Of a DNA stretch of 64,000 nt, positions 12,145 through 25,731 are shown piece by piece. Source of the stretch: Pseudomonas rubra (lineage in GTDB: Bacteria; Pseudomonadota; Gammaproteobacteria; Pseudomonadales; Pseudomonadaceae); contig NZ_JAMDGZ010000001.1 of the NCBI RefSeq assembly GCF_028656935.1, forward strand, positions 96,129 to 160,128, read 5' to 3'. Position 1 is the first letter of the stretch, and the number at the start of each line of letters is the position of its first letter. A program made the translations under genes and the position numbers. Under the pieces are notes generated by a model, which searched no databases, had not been told where the DNA came from, and worked only from the letters and a program-made list of their open reading frames with translations.

Positions 12145-12507
12145 ATGCATGCACATAGCCAGATTCGACTAACATTCAATCAGGATCGCCCGCAATCGCA
12201 TGAGGACGATGGTTCTGGCCTGGCGGTACAGGAGGCCAAACCGGCCCTGCAGGCACCACCGATGTACAAGGTGGTTTTGTTTAATGATGACTACACACCG
12301 ATGGATTTCGTCGTCGAAGTGCTCGAGGTGTTTTTTAACCTGAATCGCGAGCTGGCGACCAAGGTCATGCTGGCCGTCCATACAGAAGGACGGGCAGTGT
12401 GCGGATTGTTTACCCGTGACATCGCCGAGACCAAGGCCATGCAGGTCAACCAATACGCAAGGGAAAGCCAGCATCCGCTACTCTGTGAAATCGAGAAGGA
12501 CGGTTAA
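12145..12507 (+). CDS. clpS: ATP-dependent Clp protease adaptor ClpS
   Basis: A 120-residue N-degron adaptor that binds proteins with bulky N-terminal residues and delivers them to ClpAP. The core [27 protein letters not shown] contains the NDDYTPMD recognition loop, and [21 protein letters not shown] carries the ClpA-contact surface. The start [16 protein letters not shown] matches other Pseudomonas ClpS proteins; a further-upstream start is unsupported. It lies 30 bp before clpA and is probably co-transcribed. The bpt and aat transferases downstream add destabilising N-terminal residues, completing the pathway. Confidence 0.96.
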   Translation: MHAHSQIRLTFNQDRPQSHEDDGSGLAVQEAKPALQAPPMYKVVLFNDDYTPMDFVVEVLEVFFNLNRELATKVMLAVHTEGRAVCGLFTRDIAETKAMQVNQYARESQHPLLCEIEKDG

Positions 12508-12537
12508 TCGCCGGCCACTTGGGTATGAGGTGAAGCT

Positions 12538-14808
12538 ATGTTAAACCGCGAGCTCGAAGTCACCCTCAATCTGGCCTTCAAGGAGGCACGCTCGAAGCGT
12601 CATGAGTTCATGACCGTCGAGCACCTGCTGCTGGCACTATTGGATAATGAGGCCGCCGCGACCGTTTTGCGTGCCTGCGGCGCGAACCTCGACAAACTCA
12701 AACACGACCTGCAGGAGTTTATCGACTCCACCACGCCGTTGATCCCCGTCCATGACGAGGACCGTGAAACCCAGCCAACCCTGGGCTTCCAGCGGGTGTT
12801 GCAGCGCGCAGTCTTTCATGTCCAGAGCTCGGGCAAGCGTGAAGTTACCGGCGCCAATGTGCTGGTAGCGATTTTCAGCGAACAGGAAAGCCAGGCCGTG
12901 TTCCTGCTTAAACAGCAGAGCGTGGCCCGCATCGACGTGGTCAATTACATCGCCCATGGTATCTCCAAGGTGCCTGGCCATGGTGAGCACTCCGAAGGCG
13001 AGCAGGATATGCAGGACGAGGAAGGCGGCGAAACCTCTTCCTCGGGCAACCCCCTGGATGCCTATGCCAGCAATCTTAACGAGCAGGCGCGGCAAGGGCG
13101 CATCGACCCACTGGTCGGTCGTGAGCTCGAAGTCGAGCGCGTGGCGCAGATTCTCGCCCGTCGACGCAAGAACAACCCGCTGCTGGTCGGTGAGGCCGGT
13201 GTCGGTAAAACCGCTATCGCCGAAGGCCTGGCCAAACGCATCGTCGACGGCCAGGTGCCGGATTTGCTGGCGCAAAGCGTGGTCTACTCGCTGGATCTGG
13301 GCGCCTTGCTGGCCGGTACCAAGTACCGCGGCGATTTCGAGAAGCGCTTCAAGGCGCTGCTTGGCGAGCTGCGCAAACGCCCGCAGGCGATCCTGTTCAT
13401 CGACGAGATCCACACCATCATTGGTGCCGGTGCGGCCTCCGGCGGGGTCATGGATGCCTCCAATCTGCTCAAGCCGCTGCTGTCGTCGGGTGATATTCGT
13501 TGCATCGGCTCGACCACCTTCCAGGAGTTTCGTGGCATCTTCGAGAAAGACCGGGCCCTGGCGCGGCGTTTCCAGAAAGTCGATGTCAGCGAGCCGTCGG
13601 TGGAAGACACCGTGGGCATCCTGCGCGGGCTCAAGGGCCGTTTCGAGAGCCATCACAACATCGAGTACAGCGATGAGGCCCTGCGCGCTGCCGCTGAACT
13701 TGCCGCGCGCTACATCAACGACCGGCACATGCCCGACAAGGCCATCGATGTGATCGACGAGGCGGGCGCCTACCAGCGCCTGCAACCGGAGGCGATGCGC
13801 GTGAAGCGCATCGACGTGCCGCAAGTCGAGGACATCGTCGCCAAGATCGCGCGAATTCCGCCAAAACACGTCACCAGTTCCGACAAGGAGCTGCTGCGTA
13901 ACCTGGAACGCGACCTCAAGCTCACGGTGTTCGGCCAGGATGCGGCGATCGATTCGCTGGCCACCGCCATCAAGCTGTCCCGTGCCGGCCTCAAGGCGCC
14001 GGACAAACCGGTGGGTTCGTTCCTGTTTGCCGGCCCTACTGGTGTCGGCAAGACCGAAGCGGCGCGGCAGTTGGCCAAGGCCCTGGGTGTTGAGCTGGTA
14101 CGTTTCGACATGTCCGAGTACATGGAGCGGCATACCGTTTCGCGGCTGATCGGCGCGCCTCCGGGCTATGTCGGTTTCGACCAGGGCGGCTTGCTCACCG
14201 AGGCCATCACCAAACAGCCACACTGCGTGTTGCTGCTCGATGAAATCGAGAAGGCCCACCCGGAAGTCTTCAACCTGCTGTTGCAGGTGATGGACCACGG
14301 CACCCTGACCGATAACAACGGGCGCAAGGCGGACTTCCGTAACGTCATCGTCATCATGACTACCAATGCCGGTGCTGAAACTGCTGCGCGGGCCTCTATC
14401 GGCTTTACCCATCAGGATCACTCCTCCGACGCCATGGAAGTGATCAAGAAGAGCTTCACGCCGGAGTTCCGCAACCGCCTGGACACCATCATCCAGTTTG
14501 GCCGCCTCAGCCACGAGACGATCAAGAGCGTGGTGGACAAGTTCCTCATCGAACTGCAGGCGCAGCTGGAAGACAAGCGCGTGTTGCTTGAGGTGAGCGA
14601 TGCGGCGCGCGGCTGGCTGGCGGCCGGTGGCTACGATGCGCAGATGGGCGCACGGCCGATGGCGCGGTTGATTCAGGACAAGATCAAGCGGCCTCTGGCC
14701 GAAGAGATCCTGTTCGGAGAGTTGGCCGAGCATGGCGGCGTGGTGCACATCGACATGCGCGATGGCGAACTGGTGTTCGACTTCGAGACCACGGCCGAGA
14801 TGGCGTAA
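12538..14808 (+). CDS. clpA: ATP-dependent Clp protease ATP-binding subunit ClpA
   Basis: A 756-residue AAA+ unfoldase that feeds substrates, including ClpS-bound N-degron proteins, into ClpP. An N-terminal Clp repeat domain ([20 protein letters not shown]) is followed by an acidic linker, first AAA module with Walker [10 protein letters not shown] and Walker B LFIDEIHT, and second AAA module with Walker [10 protein letters not shown] and Walker [14 protein letters not shown]. The ClpP-docking IGF-type loop is visible as [10 protein letters not shown]. Length is normal. GAGGTGAAGCT is the ribosome site. A REP hairpin pair and a terminator follow. Confidence 0.98.
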   Translation: MLNRELEVTLNLAFKEARSKRHEFMTVEHLLLALLDNEAAATVLRACGANLDKLKHDLQEFIDSTTPLIPVHDEDRETQPTLGFQRVLQRAVFHVQSSGKREVTGANVLVAIFSEQESQAVFLLKQQSVARIDVVNYIAHGISKVPGHGEHSEGEQDMQDEEGGETSSSGNPLDAYASNLNEQARQGRIDPLVGRELEVERVAQILARRRKNNPLLVGEAGVGKTAIAEGLAKRIVDGQVPDLLAQSVVYSLDLGALLAGTKYRGDFEKRFKALLGELRKRPQAILFIDEIHTIIGAGAASGGVMDASNLLKPLLSSGDIRCIGSTTFQEFRGIFEKDRALARRFQKVDVSEPSVEDTVGILRGLKGRFESHHNIEYSDEALRAAAELAARYINDRHMPDKAIDVIDEAGAYQRLQPEAMRVKRIDVPQVEDIVAKIARIPPKHVTSSDKELLRNLERDLKLTVFGQDAAIDSLATAIKLSRAGLKAPDKPVGSFLFAGPTGVGKTEAARQLAKALGVELVRFDMSEYMERHTVSRLIGAPPGYVGFDQGGLLTEAITKQPHCVLLLDEIEKAHPEVFNLLLQVMDHGTLTDNNGRKADFRNVIVIMTTNAGAETAARASIGFTHQDHSSDAMEVIKKSFTPEFRNRLDTIIQFGRLSHETIKSVVDKFLIELQAQLEDKRVLLEVSDAARGWLAAGGYDAQMGARPMARLIQDKIKRPLAEEILFGELAEHGGVVHIDMRDGELVFDFETTAEMA

Positions 14809-14833
14809 AGCAGGCCGGGGCTGCTATGCAGCC

Positions 14834-14890
14834 CATCGCTGGCAAGCCAGCTCCCACACAGTCCCCGTGGGAGCTGGCTTGCCAGCGATG
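14834..14890. repeat. REP palindrome pair downstream of clpA
   Basis: Two inverted copies of the Pseudomonas REP core (CATCGCTGGCAAGCCAGC and its reverse complement) flank a short spacer. The pair can fold into a long hairpin and may also help end clpA transcription. Confidence 0.8.
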
Positions 14891-14903
14891 CTTTTCAAGG
14901 ACC

Positions 14904-14940
14904 AACAAAAACGCCCGGCAGTTAGCCGGGCGTTTTTGTT
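14904..14940. terminator. Bidirectional terminator between clpA and infA
   Basis: A perfect 16-bp inverted repeat (AACAAAAACGCCCGGC and its complement) with a 5-nt loop (AGTTA). A-rich and T-rich flanks make it work for both convergent genes. Confidence 0.9.
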
Positions 14941-14948
14941 GGTGTCGC

Positions 14949-15167
14949 TTAGCGGGCGCGGTAGGTAATGCGCCCTTTGCTCAGGTCGTAAGGCGTCAGT
15001 TCGACGCGGACCTTGTCACCGGTCAGGATACGAATGTAGTTCTTGCGCATCTTTCCGGAGATGTGCGCGGTAACGACGTGCCCATTTTCCAACTCCACAC
15101 GGAACATGGTGTTGGGCAGGGTGTCGACGACAGTGCCTTCCATTTCGAAGCTGTCTTCTTTCGACAT
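14949..15167 (-). CDS. infA: Translation initiation factor IF-1
   Basis: A 72-residue S1/OB-fold initiation factor starting [19 protein letters not shown] and ending KGRITYRAR, the standard size and sequence for gamma-proteobacteria. IF-1 binds the A site of the 30S subunit during initiation. Its position between clpA and the aminoacyl-transferases bpt and aat is conserved in Pseudomonas. The start MSKEDS is fixed by family homology. Confidence 0.98.
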
Positions 15168-15271
15168 GCAGTAAAGCCCTCGGTGTCCAGTTAATGGCCC
15201 GGTGCACAACTGCGCCAGGCAAAAAAAGTGGCGTGCATTGTGCCCGAAAAATGGACCTCAAGCCAATGATT

Positions 15272-15979
15272 TCAGTTCAACGTCACCCAGCGTTGGTTGA
15301 TCAGCAGCTCGATGGGGCGGTACTGGGTCTTGTAGTTCATCTTTTTGCAGTTTTTGATCCAGTAGCCAAGGTAGACCGCGTCCAGCTCCAGGCGCAGGGC
15401 TTCGGTAATCTGCCAGAGGATTGCGAAGCGGCCGAGGCTGCGCCGTTCTTCGTCCGGCTCGTAGAAGGTGTAGACCGCCGACAGGCCGTTGGGCAGCAGG
15501 TCGGTGACCGCCACCGCGAGCAGGCGGCCGTCCAGGCGGAACTCGTAGAAGCGCGAAAAGGGCAGGTCGCGGACCAGGAACGTGGAAAACTGGTCACGGC
15601 TGGGCGGATACATATCACCGTCGGCATGGCGTTGCTCGATATAGCGCCGGTACAGCTCGAAGTACTCTTCTTTGAATGCCGGGCGGGCAGCACTGACCGT
15701 CAGGTCGGCGTTACGCTTAATAATGCGCTTTTGCTGGCGGTTGGGCAGAAAGCGCGCGGCCGGAATTCGCGCCGGCACGCAGGCATTGCAGTTCTGGCAG
15801 TGCGGGCGATACAGGTGGTCGCCACTGCGCCGGAAACCCATTTCCGACAGGTCTGCGTAGACATTGACATCCATCGGCTGGCTCGGATCGAGAAACAGCG
15901 TGGTGGCTTGCTCGTCAGGCAGGTAGCTGCAGGAATGGGGTTGAGTGGCATAAAACTTCAACCGCGCCAACTCTGTCAT
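15272..15979 (-). CDS. bpt: Aspartate/glutamate leucyltransferase (Bpt, arginyltransferase family)
   Basis: A 235-residue aminoacyl-tRNA-protein transferase of the Ate/Bpt family that attaches Leu (Bpt) to N-terminal Asp or Glu, creating an N-degron for ClpS. The N-terminal part contains [18 protein letters not shown] and the cysteine pair of [16 protein letters not shown]; the C-terminal part has the GNAT-like segment [26 protein letters not shown] and [15 protein letters not shown]. It lies 37 bp downstream of the likely aat-bpt promoter unit, same strand as aat, and so probably shares its transcript. The start MTELARLKF matches the family. Confidence 0.95.
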   Translation of the reverse strand: MTELARLKFYATQPHSCSYLPDEQATTLFLDPSQPMDVNVYADLSEMGFRRSGDHLYRPHCQNCNACVPARIPAARFLPNRQQKRIIKRNADLTVSAARPAFKEEYFELYRRYIEQRHADGDMYPPSRDQFSTFLVRDLPFSRFYEFRLDGRLLAVAVTDLLPNGLSAVYTFYEPDEERRSLGRFAILWQITEALRLELDAVYLGYWIKNCKKMNYKTQYRPIELLINQRWVTLN

Positions 15980-16036
15980 GATCAACCCCTCGGGAGGTGC
16001 TTTAGTTTTAAGTGTATGCCAGCTGGAAAAACTCGC

Positions 16037-16717
16037 CTAGCAAACCCAACTGGCGCTGTTGGGCTGATCGAGGTAGCGCTGCAGGTAGTCGGCAAAGGTG
16101 GCCCGGCTTATAGCTCGGGCGCCGAGGCTGTGCAGGTGGTCGGTCGGCATCTGGCAATCAATCAGGACAAAGCCCGCCTGTCGCAGGTGTTCGACCAGGG
16201 TTACGAAACCAACCTTGGAGGCATTGTCGGCACGGCTGAACATCGACTCGCCAAAGAACAACCGGCCCATGGCCAGGCCGTACAGACCGCCCACCAGCTC
16301 GCCGCCCTGGCGCACCTCGACCGAATGGGCAAAGCCCTGCTGGTGCAGGGTGAGGTAGGCCGCTTGCATGCTGTCGGTAATCCAGGTGCCATCGGCGTAG
16401 TCGCGGGGTGCGGCGCAGGCCTGGATGACGGCGGCGAAGTCCTGATCGAAACTGACCTGGTAGTGACCTTGGCGGATGAATTTGCGCAGCGAACGCGACA
16501 CGTGCAATTCGTCGGGAAACATCACCGTGCGTGGGTCGGGCGACCACCAGAGAATCGGCTGACCGTCCTGGTACCAGGGGAAGCAGCCATGACGATAGGC
16601 CTGTACCAGGCGCTCGGCGCTCAGGTCGCCACCGGCGGCGAGCAGGCCGTTGGGATCGCGCAGGGCTTTGTCCAGCGGTGGGAAGGTCAGGGAGTCGCGG
16701 CTCAGCCAGGTCAGCAT
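16037..16717 (-). CDS. aat: Leucyl/phenylalanyl-tRNA--protein transferase
   Basis: A 226-residue transferase that moves Leu or Phe from tRNA to N-terminal Arg or Lys, marking proteins for ClpS-ClpAP. Family segments [49 protein letters not shown] and [26 protein letters not shown] are intact. The start [14 protein letters not shown] matches other Pseudomonas proteins, and the upstream in-frame sequence runs into a REP element. It precedes bpt by 57 bp. Confidence 0.97.
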   Translation of the reverse strand: MLTWLSRDSLTFPPLDKALRDPNGLLAAGGDLSAERLVQAYRHGCFPWYQDGQPILWWSPDPRTVMFPDELHVSRSLRKFIRQGHYQVSFDQDFAAVIQACAAPRDYADGTWITDSMQAAYLTLHQQGFAHSVEVRQGGELVGGLYGLAMGRLFFGESMFSRADNASKVGFVTLVEHLRQAGFVLIDCQMPTDHLHSLGARAISRATFADYLQRYLDQPNSASWVC

Positions 16718-16779
16718 CGTGGTCCAATGGGAGAGGAGGGGAGGGCGCCCAGCATTGCTCGAAAGCTCACCGCTGGGCA

Positions 16780-16852
16780 AGTGGGAGCGGGCTTGCCCCG
16801 CGATGCGGTGTGCCTGGCAACCTGCAATCGCGGGGCAAGCCCGCTCCTACAG
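16780..16852. repeat. REP palindrome pair upstream of aat
   Basis: GTGGGAGCGGGCTTGCCCCG and an inverted partner (CGGGGCAAGCCCGCTCCTAC) are separated by about 25 bases. This is the standard Pseudomonas extragenic palindrome arrangement. Confidence 0.8.
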
Positions 16853-17086
16853 GCAACTTGCGGGGGCCTTTGTTGTCACACTTGTACAAAAACAGCGCAT
16901 AAGCCTTTGTCACAAAAGAAAATGCGTGCTCAAATTGCTGTATAGGAAATTGGCCCCCGTTTACGCTGCCTTCTGGCGTACCGTCATAGCGGTAGGCGGG
17001 CAGTAATGTTAAAAGTAGTGGTTTGTTGACTGTTCAGTTGGGTCAATCACTGTTGGACGCGCAACGAGCGCAGGAATAGACGCGTT
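16853..17086. other. ftsK upstream region
   Basis: An AT-richer stretch between the REP pair and the ftsK start, expected to hold the ftsK promoter. I see no gene and no convincing LexA-type or other operator. Confidence 0.4.
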
Positions 17087-19498
17087 TTGAAGAAATCCAC
17101 CGCAACACCCAGTCCCTTGCCCGTGCCGCTCTGGCGTCAGCAGCTGCACTATCGGCTCAAGGAAGGTGCACTGATCGCCGTGGGCGCGCTGTGCCTGTAC
17201 CTGTGGATGGCCTTGCTGACCTATGATCAGGCCGACCCGGGGTTCAGCCACACCAGCAACGTCGAGCAAGTGCAGAACGCCGCTGGCCGTGCCGGTGCCT
17301 ACTTCGCCGACATCCTGTTCATGGTCTTGGGCTACTTCGCCTATATCTTCCCGTTGCTGCTGGCGATCAAGACCTGGCAGATCTTCCGCGAACGCCATCA
17401 GCCGTGGCAGTGGAGCGGCTGGCTGTTCTCCTGGCGCCTGATTGGCCTGGTATTCCTGGTGCTGTCGGGCGCGGCGCTGGCGCATATCCATTTCCATTCC
17501 GCTGCCAGCCTGCCGGCATCGGCCGGTGGCGCACTGGGTGAAAGCCTCGGCGACCTGGCCAAGAACGCCCTGAACGTGCAGGGCAGCACCCTGATGTTCA
17601 TCTCTCTGTTCCTGTTTGGTCTGACCGTGTTCACCGACCTGTCGTGGTTCAAGGTCATGGACATCACCGGCAAGATTACCCTCGACCTGTTCGAACTGTT
17701 CCAGGGCGCCGCCAACCGCTGGTGGGAGGCGCGCAACGAGCGCAAGCGCCTGGTGGCGCAGTTGCGTGAGGTCGATGACCAGGTTCACGACGTGGTCGCC
17801 CCGGTAGCGCCGGATCGTCGCGAACAGGCCAAGGCCAAGGAGCGCATCATCGAGCGCGACCAGGCCCTGAGCAAACATGTGGCCGAACGCGTCCAGCAGC
17901 CGGCGCCGGTGATCATGCCTGCCCCGGTCAAGGCGCCGGAACCGAGCAAGCGCGTGCAGAAGGAAAAACAGACGCCGCTGTTCGTTGACAGCGCCATCGA
18001 AGGCACCTTGCCGCCGATCTCGATCCTTGATCCTGCCGAGAAGAAGCAGGTCAACTATTCGCCAGAATCCCTGGCCGGTGTCGGTCACCTGCTGGAAATC
18101 AAGCTCAAGGAGTTCGGCGTCGAAGTCTCGGTGGACTCGATCCACCCGGGCCCGGTGATCACCCGTTATGAAATCCAGCCGGCCGCTGGCGTGAAAGTCA
18201 GCCGCATCTCCAACCTGGCCAAGGACCTCGCCCGCTCGCTGGCGGTGACCAGCGTGCGGGTGGTTGAAGTGATCCCCGGCAAGACCACCGTCGGTATCGA
18301 GATTCCCAACGAAGACCGGCAGATCGTGCGTTTCTCCGAGGTGCTGTCGTCGCCGCAATACGATGAAGCCAAGTCGCCGGTGACCATGGCCCTGGGTCAT
18401 GACATTGGCGGCAAGCCGGTCATCACCGACCTTGCGAAGATGCCGCACCTGCTGGTGGCCGGTACCACCGGTTCCGGTAAGTCGGTGGGCGTCAACGCGA
18501 TGATCCTGTCGATCCTGTTCAAGTCCGGCCCTGAAGACGCCAAGCTGATCATGATCGACCCGAAAATGCTCGAGCTGTCGATCTACGAAGGCATTCCGCA
18601 CCTGCTCTGCCCGGTGGTCACCGACATGAAGGACGCCGCCAACGCCCTGCGCTGGAGCGTGGCCGAGATGGAGCGGCGCTATAAACTGATGGCGGCCATG
18701 GGCGTGCGTAACCTGGCCGGCTTCAACCGCAAGGTCAAGGACGCCGAGGAAGCCGGCGAGCCGATCTATGACCCGATGTTCAAGCGCGAAAGCATGGATG
18801 ACGTGCCGCCGCTGCTGAAAACCCTGCCAACCATCGTGGTGGTGGTCGACGAATTCGCCGACATGATGATGATCGTCGGCAAGAAGGTCGAAGAGCTGAT
18901 CGCCCGCATCGCGCAGAAGGCCCGTGCTGCCGGTATCCACCTGATTCTTGCGACCCAGCGGCCGTCGGTGGACGTGATCACCGGCCTGATCAAGGCCAAC
19001 ATCCCGACGCGGATGGCCTTCCAGGTCTCGAGCAAGATCGACTCGCGAACCATCATCGACCAGGGCGGCGCCGAACAGTTGCTTGGTCACGGTGACATGC
19101 TCTACATGCCGCCGGGTACCAGCCTGCCGATTCGCGTGCATGGTGCTTTTGTTTCCGACGAGGAAGTCCATCGCGTGGTCGAGGCCTGGAAGCTACGTGG
19201 TGCGCCGGACTACAACGACGACATCCTCAGTGGCGTCGAAGAGGCTGGCAGCGGCTTTGACGGCGGCAGTGGCGGCGGGGACGGCGACGATGCCGAAACC
19301 GACGCGCTGTACGACGAAGCCGTACAATTCGTGCTGGAAAGCCGTCGTGCCTCCATCTCCGCCGTGCAGCGCAAGCTGAAGATCGGCTACAACCGCGCCG
19401 CGCGGATGATCGAGGCGATGGAAATGGCCGGTGTGGTCACCGCCATGAACACCAACGGTTCACGCGAAGTGCTTGCTCCTGGGCCGTCCCGCGACTAA
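17087..19498 (+). CDS. ftsK: DNA translocase FtsK
   Basis: An 803-residue septal DNA pump that segregates chromosome ends and activates XerCD at dif. The N-terminal ~170 residues hold four membrane segments (for example [18 protein letters not shown] and [14 protein letters not shown]). A linker is followed by the RecA-like motor with Walker [12 protein letters not shown] (K465) and Walker [15 protein letters not shown]. The C-terminal gamma winged helix (residues ~740-800, [24 protein letters not shown]) reads KOPS. The start is a TTG (KKSTATPSP) with AGGAA upstream, as in other Pseudomonas. It is followed by lolA. Confidence 0.97.
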   Translation: MKKSTATPSPLPVPLWRQQLHYRLKEGALIAVGALCLYLWMALLTYDQADPGFSHTSNVEQVQNAAGRAGAYFADILFMVLGYFAYIFPLLLAIKTWQIFRERHQPWQWSGWLFSWRLIGLVFLVLSGAALAHIHFHSAASLPASAGGALGESLGDLAKNALNVQGSTLMFISLFLFGLTVFTDLSWFKVMDITGKITLDLFELFQGAANRWWEARNERKRLVAQLREVDDQVHDVVAPVAPDRREQAKAKERIIERDQALSKHVAERVQQPAPVIMPAPVKAPEPSKRVQKEKQTPLFVDSAIEGTLPPISILDPAEKKQVNYSPESLAGVGHLLEIKLKEFGVEVSVDSIHPGPVITRYEIQPAAGVKVSRISNLAKDLARSLAVTSVRVVEVIPGKTTVGIEIPNEDRQIVRFSEVLSSPQYDEAKSPVTMALGHDIGGKPVITDLAKMPHLLVAGTTGSGKSVGVNAMILSILFKSGPEDAKLIMIDPKMLELSIYEGIPHLLCPVVTDMKDAANALRWSVAEMERRYKLMAAMGVRNLAGFNRKVKDAEEAGEPIYDPMFKRESMDDVPPLLKTLPTIVVVVDEFADMMMIVGKKVEELIARIAQKARAAGIHLILATQRPSVDVITGLIKANIPTRMAFQVSSKIDSRTIIDQGGAEQLLGHGDMLYMPPGTSLPIRVHGAFVSDEEVHRVVEAWKLRGAPDYNDDILSGVEEAGSGFDGGSGGGDGDDAETDALYDEAVQFVLESRRASISAVQRKLKIGYNRAARMIEAMEMAGVVTAMNTNGSREVLAPGPSRD

Positions 19499-19561
19499 TG
19501 ACTCAACCTGCTGGCGGCCAGTGACGGCCGCCGGCCCCTTCATACTGCAACGAGGATTTCC

Positions 19562-20185
19562 ATGCGCCTGATTCGCATGCTGTTGGTTTCCGCTATGGCC
19601 CTGTCCAGCGCTTCGGCAATTGCTGCCGATGCCGATGCGGCACGCCTGACCCAGTTGCTGGACAAGTCCAGGACCATCAGCGCCAATTTCTCCCAACTGA
19701 CCCTTGATGGCACCGGCACCCAGCTGCAGGAAACCACCGGGCAGATGGCCGTGCAGCGCCCGGGCCTGTTCTACTGGCACACCGATGCGCCACAGGAGCA
19801 GGTGGTGGTGTCGGACGGCAAGAACGTCACCCTGTGGGACCCGGACCTGGAACAGGCTACGATCAAGAAACTTGACCAGCGCCTGACCGAAACCCCGGCA
19901 CTGCTGCTGTCCGGTGATGTCTCGAAGATTAGCCAGAGCTTCGACATCACCTCCAAGGAGCAGGGCGAGGTCATGGATTTCGTGCTCAAGCCGAAAACCA
20001 AGGACACCCTGTTCGACTCGCTGCGCCTGTCGTTCCGTCGTGGCCTGGTCAATGACATGCAACTGATCGACAGCGTTGGCCAGCGCACCAACATCCTGTT
20101 CACCGGGGTCAAGGCCAATGAAAATATCCCGGCGAGCAAATTCAAGTTCGACATCCCCAAGGGTGCGGATGTCATCTCCGAGTAA
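19562..20185 (+). CDS. lolA: Outer-membrane lipoprotein carrier LolA
   Basis: A 207-residue periplasmic chaperone that ferries lipoproteins from LolCDE to LolB. A Sec signal peptide ([23 protein letters not shown]) is followed by the mature fold, including [19 protein letters not shown] and [14 protein letters not shown] with the conserved FxW-type segment. GAGGATTTCC is the ribosome site. It sits between ftsK and rarA, a conserved order, and is 18 bp from rarA. Confidence 0.97.
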   Translation: MRLIRMLLVSAMALSSASAIAADADAARLTQLLDKSRTISANFSQLTLDGTGTQLQETTGQMAVQRPGLFYWHTDAPQEQVVVSDGKNVTLWDPDLEQATIKKLDQRLTETPALLLSGDVSKISQSFDITSKEQGEVMDFVLKPKTKDTLFDSLRLSFRRGLVNDMQLIDSVGQRTNILFTGVKANENIPASKFKFDIPKGADVISE

Positions 20186-20203
20186 GAGGTAGTAGCGCCG
20201 CCC

Positions 20204-23198
<2,995 letters not shown>

Positions 23199-24590
23199 AT
23201 GGAATTCCTGCCGCTGTTCCACAAACTGCGCGGCAGCCGTGTGCTGATCGTCGGCGGAGGCGAGATTGCCCTGCGCAAATCGCGTCTGCTGGCCGATGCC
23301 GGAGCTGTACTGCGGGTAGTGGCGCCTGAGATCGACGCGCAACTGGCCGAGCTTACCCGGCACAGCGGTGGTGAACTCCTCGACCGTGGTTACCAGCCTG
23401 GCGACCTCGACGGTTGCCAGCTGATCATTGCCGCCACCGACGACCAGGCGCTCAACGCCCAGGTCTCGGCAGATGCCCAACATCGCTGCGTACCGGTCAA
23501 TGTGGTCGATGCACCGGCGCTGTGCTCGGTGATCTTCCCGGCTATTGTCGACCGCTCGCCGCTGGTGGTTGCGGTGTCCAGCGGCGGCGATGCGCCGGTG
23601 CTGGCGCGGCTGATCCGGGCCAAGCTTGAAACCTGGATCCCTGCCGCCTATGGCGAGCTGGCCGGGCTGGGTGCGCGTTTTCGGCACAAGGTCAAGGCGC
23701 TGTACCCGGACGTCAATCAGCGTCGCGGCTTCTGGGAAGATGTCTTCCAGGGCCCGATCGCCGAGCGGCAACTGGCCGGGCAGGGCGCCGAAGCCGAGCG
23801 TCTGCTGCAAGCCAAGATCGACGGTGCCAGCGACCAGGCGCCGGGTGAGGTGTATCTGGTCGGCGCAGGCCCCGGTGACCCGGACCTGCTGACCTTCCGC
23901 GCCTTGCGCCTGATGCAGCAGGCCGACGTGGTGCTCTACGATCGCCTGGTCGCCCCGGCGATCATCGAGTTGTGCCGGCGTGATGCCGAGCGCATCTACG
24001 TCGGCAAGCGCCGCGCCGACCACGCCGTACCGCAAGCGCAGATCAACCAGCAACTGGTCGATCTGGCGCGTCAGGGCAAGCGTGTGTTGCGTCTCAAAGG
24101 TGGCGATCCGTTCATCTTTGGCCGTGGTGGCGAAGAAATCGAAGAGCTGGCAGCCCAGGGCATTCCGTTCCAGGTGGTGCCGGGGATCACCGCGGCCAGT
24201 GGTTGCTCGGCCTATGCCGGCATTCCGCTGACTCACCGTGACTACGCCCAGTCGGTACGTTTCGTCACCGGCCACCTCAAGGACGGTACTAGCGACCTGC
24301 CTTGGCATGACCTGGTGGCGCCAGCACAGACCCTGGTGTTCTACATGGGCCTGGTAGGCTTGCCGACCATCTGTGCCGAGCTGATTCGCCACGGGCGGGC
24401 AGCGGATACCCCGGCGGCGCTGGTTCAGCAGGGCACCACGCCGAATCAGCGGGTGTTTACCGGCACCTTGGCCGACTTGCCGAAACTTGTGGCCGAGCAT
24501 GAAGTGCATGCGCCGACCCTGGTGATCGTTGGTGAAGTGGTGCAGCTTCGCGAGAAGCTGGCCTGGTTCGAAGGCGCCCAGCAGTCGTAA
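23199..24590 (+). CDS. cysG: Siroheme synthase CysG (trifunctional)
   Basis: A 463-residue fusion. Residues ~1-150 are the Rossmann-type precorrin-2 dehydrogenase and ferrochelatase ([39 protein letters not shown]). Residues ~215-460 are the uroporphyrinogen-III C-methyltransferase ([59 protein letters not shown]). It makes siroheme for sulfite and nitrite reductases. It begins immediately after serS, so translation is likely coupled; a REP hairpin follows the stop. Confidence 0.97.
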   Translation: MEFLPLFHKLRGSRVLIVGGGEIALRKSRLLADAGAVLRVVAPEIDAQLAELTRHSGGELLDRGYQPGDLDGCQLIIAATDDQALNAQVSADAQHRCVPVNVVDAPALCSVIFPAIVDRSPLVVAVSSGGDAPVLARLIRAKLETWIPAAYGELAGLGARFRHKVKALYPDVNQRRGFWEDVFQGPIAERQLAGQGAEAERLLQAKIDGASDQAPGEVYLVGAGPGDPDLLTFRALRLMQQADVVLYDRLVAPAIIELCRRDAERIYVGKRRADHAVPQAQINQQLVDLARQGKRVLRLKGGDPFIFGRGGEEIEELAAQGIPFQVVPGITAASGCSAYAGIPLTHRDYAQSVRFVTGHLKDGTSDLPWHDLVAPAQTLVFYMGLVGLPTICAELIRHGRAADTPAALVQQGTTPNQRVFTGTLADLPKLVAEHEVHAPTLVIVGEVVQLREKLAWFEGAQQS

Positions 24591-24593
24591 CCG

Positions 24594-24652
24594 CATCGCG
24601 GGGCAAGCCCGCTCCTACACAATCTCTGTAGGAGCGGGCTTGCCCCGCGATG
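24594..24652. repeat. REP palindrome pair between cysG and the convergent hydroquinone reductase gene
   Basis: CATCGCGGGGCAAGCCCGCT and its inverted copy flank a short spacer, giving a hairpin of about 26 bp. It may serve as a transcription end for both genes. Confidence 0.82.
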
Positions 24653-24661
24653 AATCCACCT

Positions 24662-25630
24662 CTATTCCCCGGCCTTATGCCAAATCCCCCGCCCCAACAA
24701 CCGCTCCCGATCGTGCCCCAGCGCAAAATCCTGCCACGGTCCCCTGGGCACGATCCCGTTCGGGTTGATGGTCTTGTGGCTCATGTAGTAATGCTTCTGG
24801 ATATGCTCGAAGTTCACCGTCTCGGCGATCCCCGGCCACTGGTATAGCTCCCGTAGCCAGTTGGACAGGTGCGGATAATCGGCAATACGCCGCAGGTTGC
24901 ACTTGAAGTGCCCGTGGTACACCGCATCGAAGCGAATCAGCGTGGTGAACAGGCGCCAGTCGGATTCGGTCAGGTATTCCCCGGCAAGATACCGCTGGGT
25001 ACCAAGCAAGCGCTCCAGATGATCCAGTTCGGCAAACACCTCATCAAACGCCTGCTCATAAGCCGCCTGCGAGGTGGCAAAGCCTGCCCGGTATACACCA
25101 TTGTTGATTGCCGGATAGATCCGCTCGTTAAGCGTCTCGATCTGCTTGCGCAAGGGTTCTGGATACAGGTCCAGGCGATTGCCGGTCAGGCCGTCAAACG
25201 CGGAGTTGAAGATACGGATGATCTCTGCCGACTCGTTGTTGATGATGCGCTGCTCTTTTTTATCCCACAGCACTGGCACCGTGACCCGGCCGCTGTAGTG
25301 CGGATCGTCGCGGGTGTAGCGCTGGTGCAGGAAGTCCAAGTGGTCGAGCTTGTCGCCGCTTGAGCCGTTGCTTGGGTCGAAGGTCCAGCCGTGCTCGCCC
25401 ATCAGCCAGCTGACCACCGATACGTCGATGAGCTGCTCCAGGCCCTTAAGCTTGCGCAAGATCAGGGTGCGGTGGGCCCAGGGGCAGGCCAGCGAGACAT
25501 ACAGGTGGTAGCGTCCGGGTTCGGCTGCGGGCAGGGCGTTGCGCCGTTGTGCGCTTTCGCGCTGGAAGGCGCCGTCTTTGCTGCTTGCATACCACTGGTC
25601 ATGCCAGCGTCCGTCGATCAACAGGCCCAT
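24662..25630 (-). CDS. yqjG: Glutathionyl-hydroquinone reductase (YqjG/PcpF, xi-class GST)
   Basis: A 322-residue xi-class glutathione transferase that reduces glutathionyl-hydroquinones. The catalytic cysteine is Cys49 in LYVSLACPWAHRTLI. Other family segments are VSVVSWLMGEHGWTFDP, VPVLWDKKEQRIINNESAEIIRIFN and the C-terminal helical domain with LFTTLIRFDAVYHGHFKCNLRRI. The start MGLLIDGRWHDQWY is standard. It stands alone between a REP element and the ybiB-tus genes. Confidence 0.94.
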   Translation of the reverse strand: MGLLIDGRWHDQWYASSKDGAFQRESAQRRNALPAAEPGRYHLYVSLACPWAHRTLILRKLKGLEQLIDVSVVSWLMGEHGWTFDPSNGSSGDKLDHLDFLHQRYTRDDPHYSGRVTVPVLWDKKEQRIINNESAEIIRIFNSAFDGLTGNRLDLYPEPLRKQIETLNERIYPAINNGVYRAGFATSQAAYEQAFDEVFAELDHLERLLGTQRYLAGEYLTESDWRLFTTLIRFDAVYHGHFKCNLRRIADYPHLSNWLRELYQWPGIAETVNFEHIQKHYYMSHKTINPNGIVPRGPWQDFALGHDRERLLGRGIWHKAGE

Positions 25631-25731
25631 GCTGCGCTCCTTGGCGATTCATTCTGATATAGAACCCAGTGTACGGAGCTGGGTTCGAACGAATAGCGCA
25701 AAGTCCGGGCCTGTTTGATCGGCTTGTTCGA

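Noticed and set aside
16990..17086. LexA box in front of ftsK
   Set aside because: CTGTTCAGTTGGG and surrounding bases do not fit CTG-N10-CAG closely enough.
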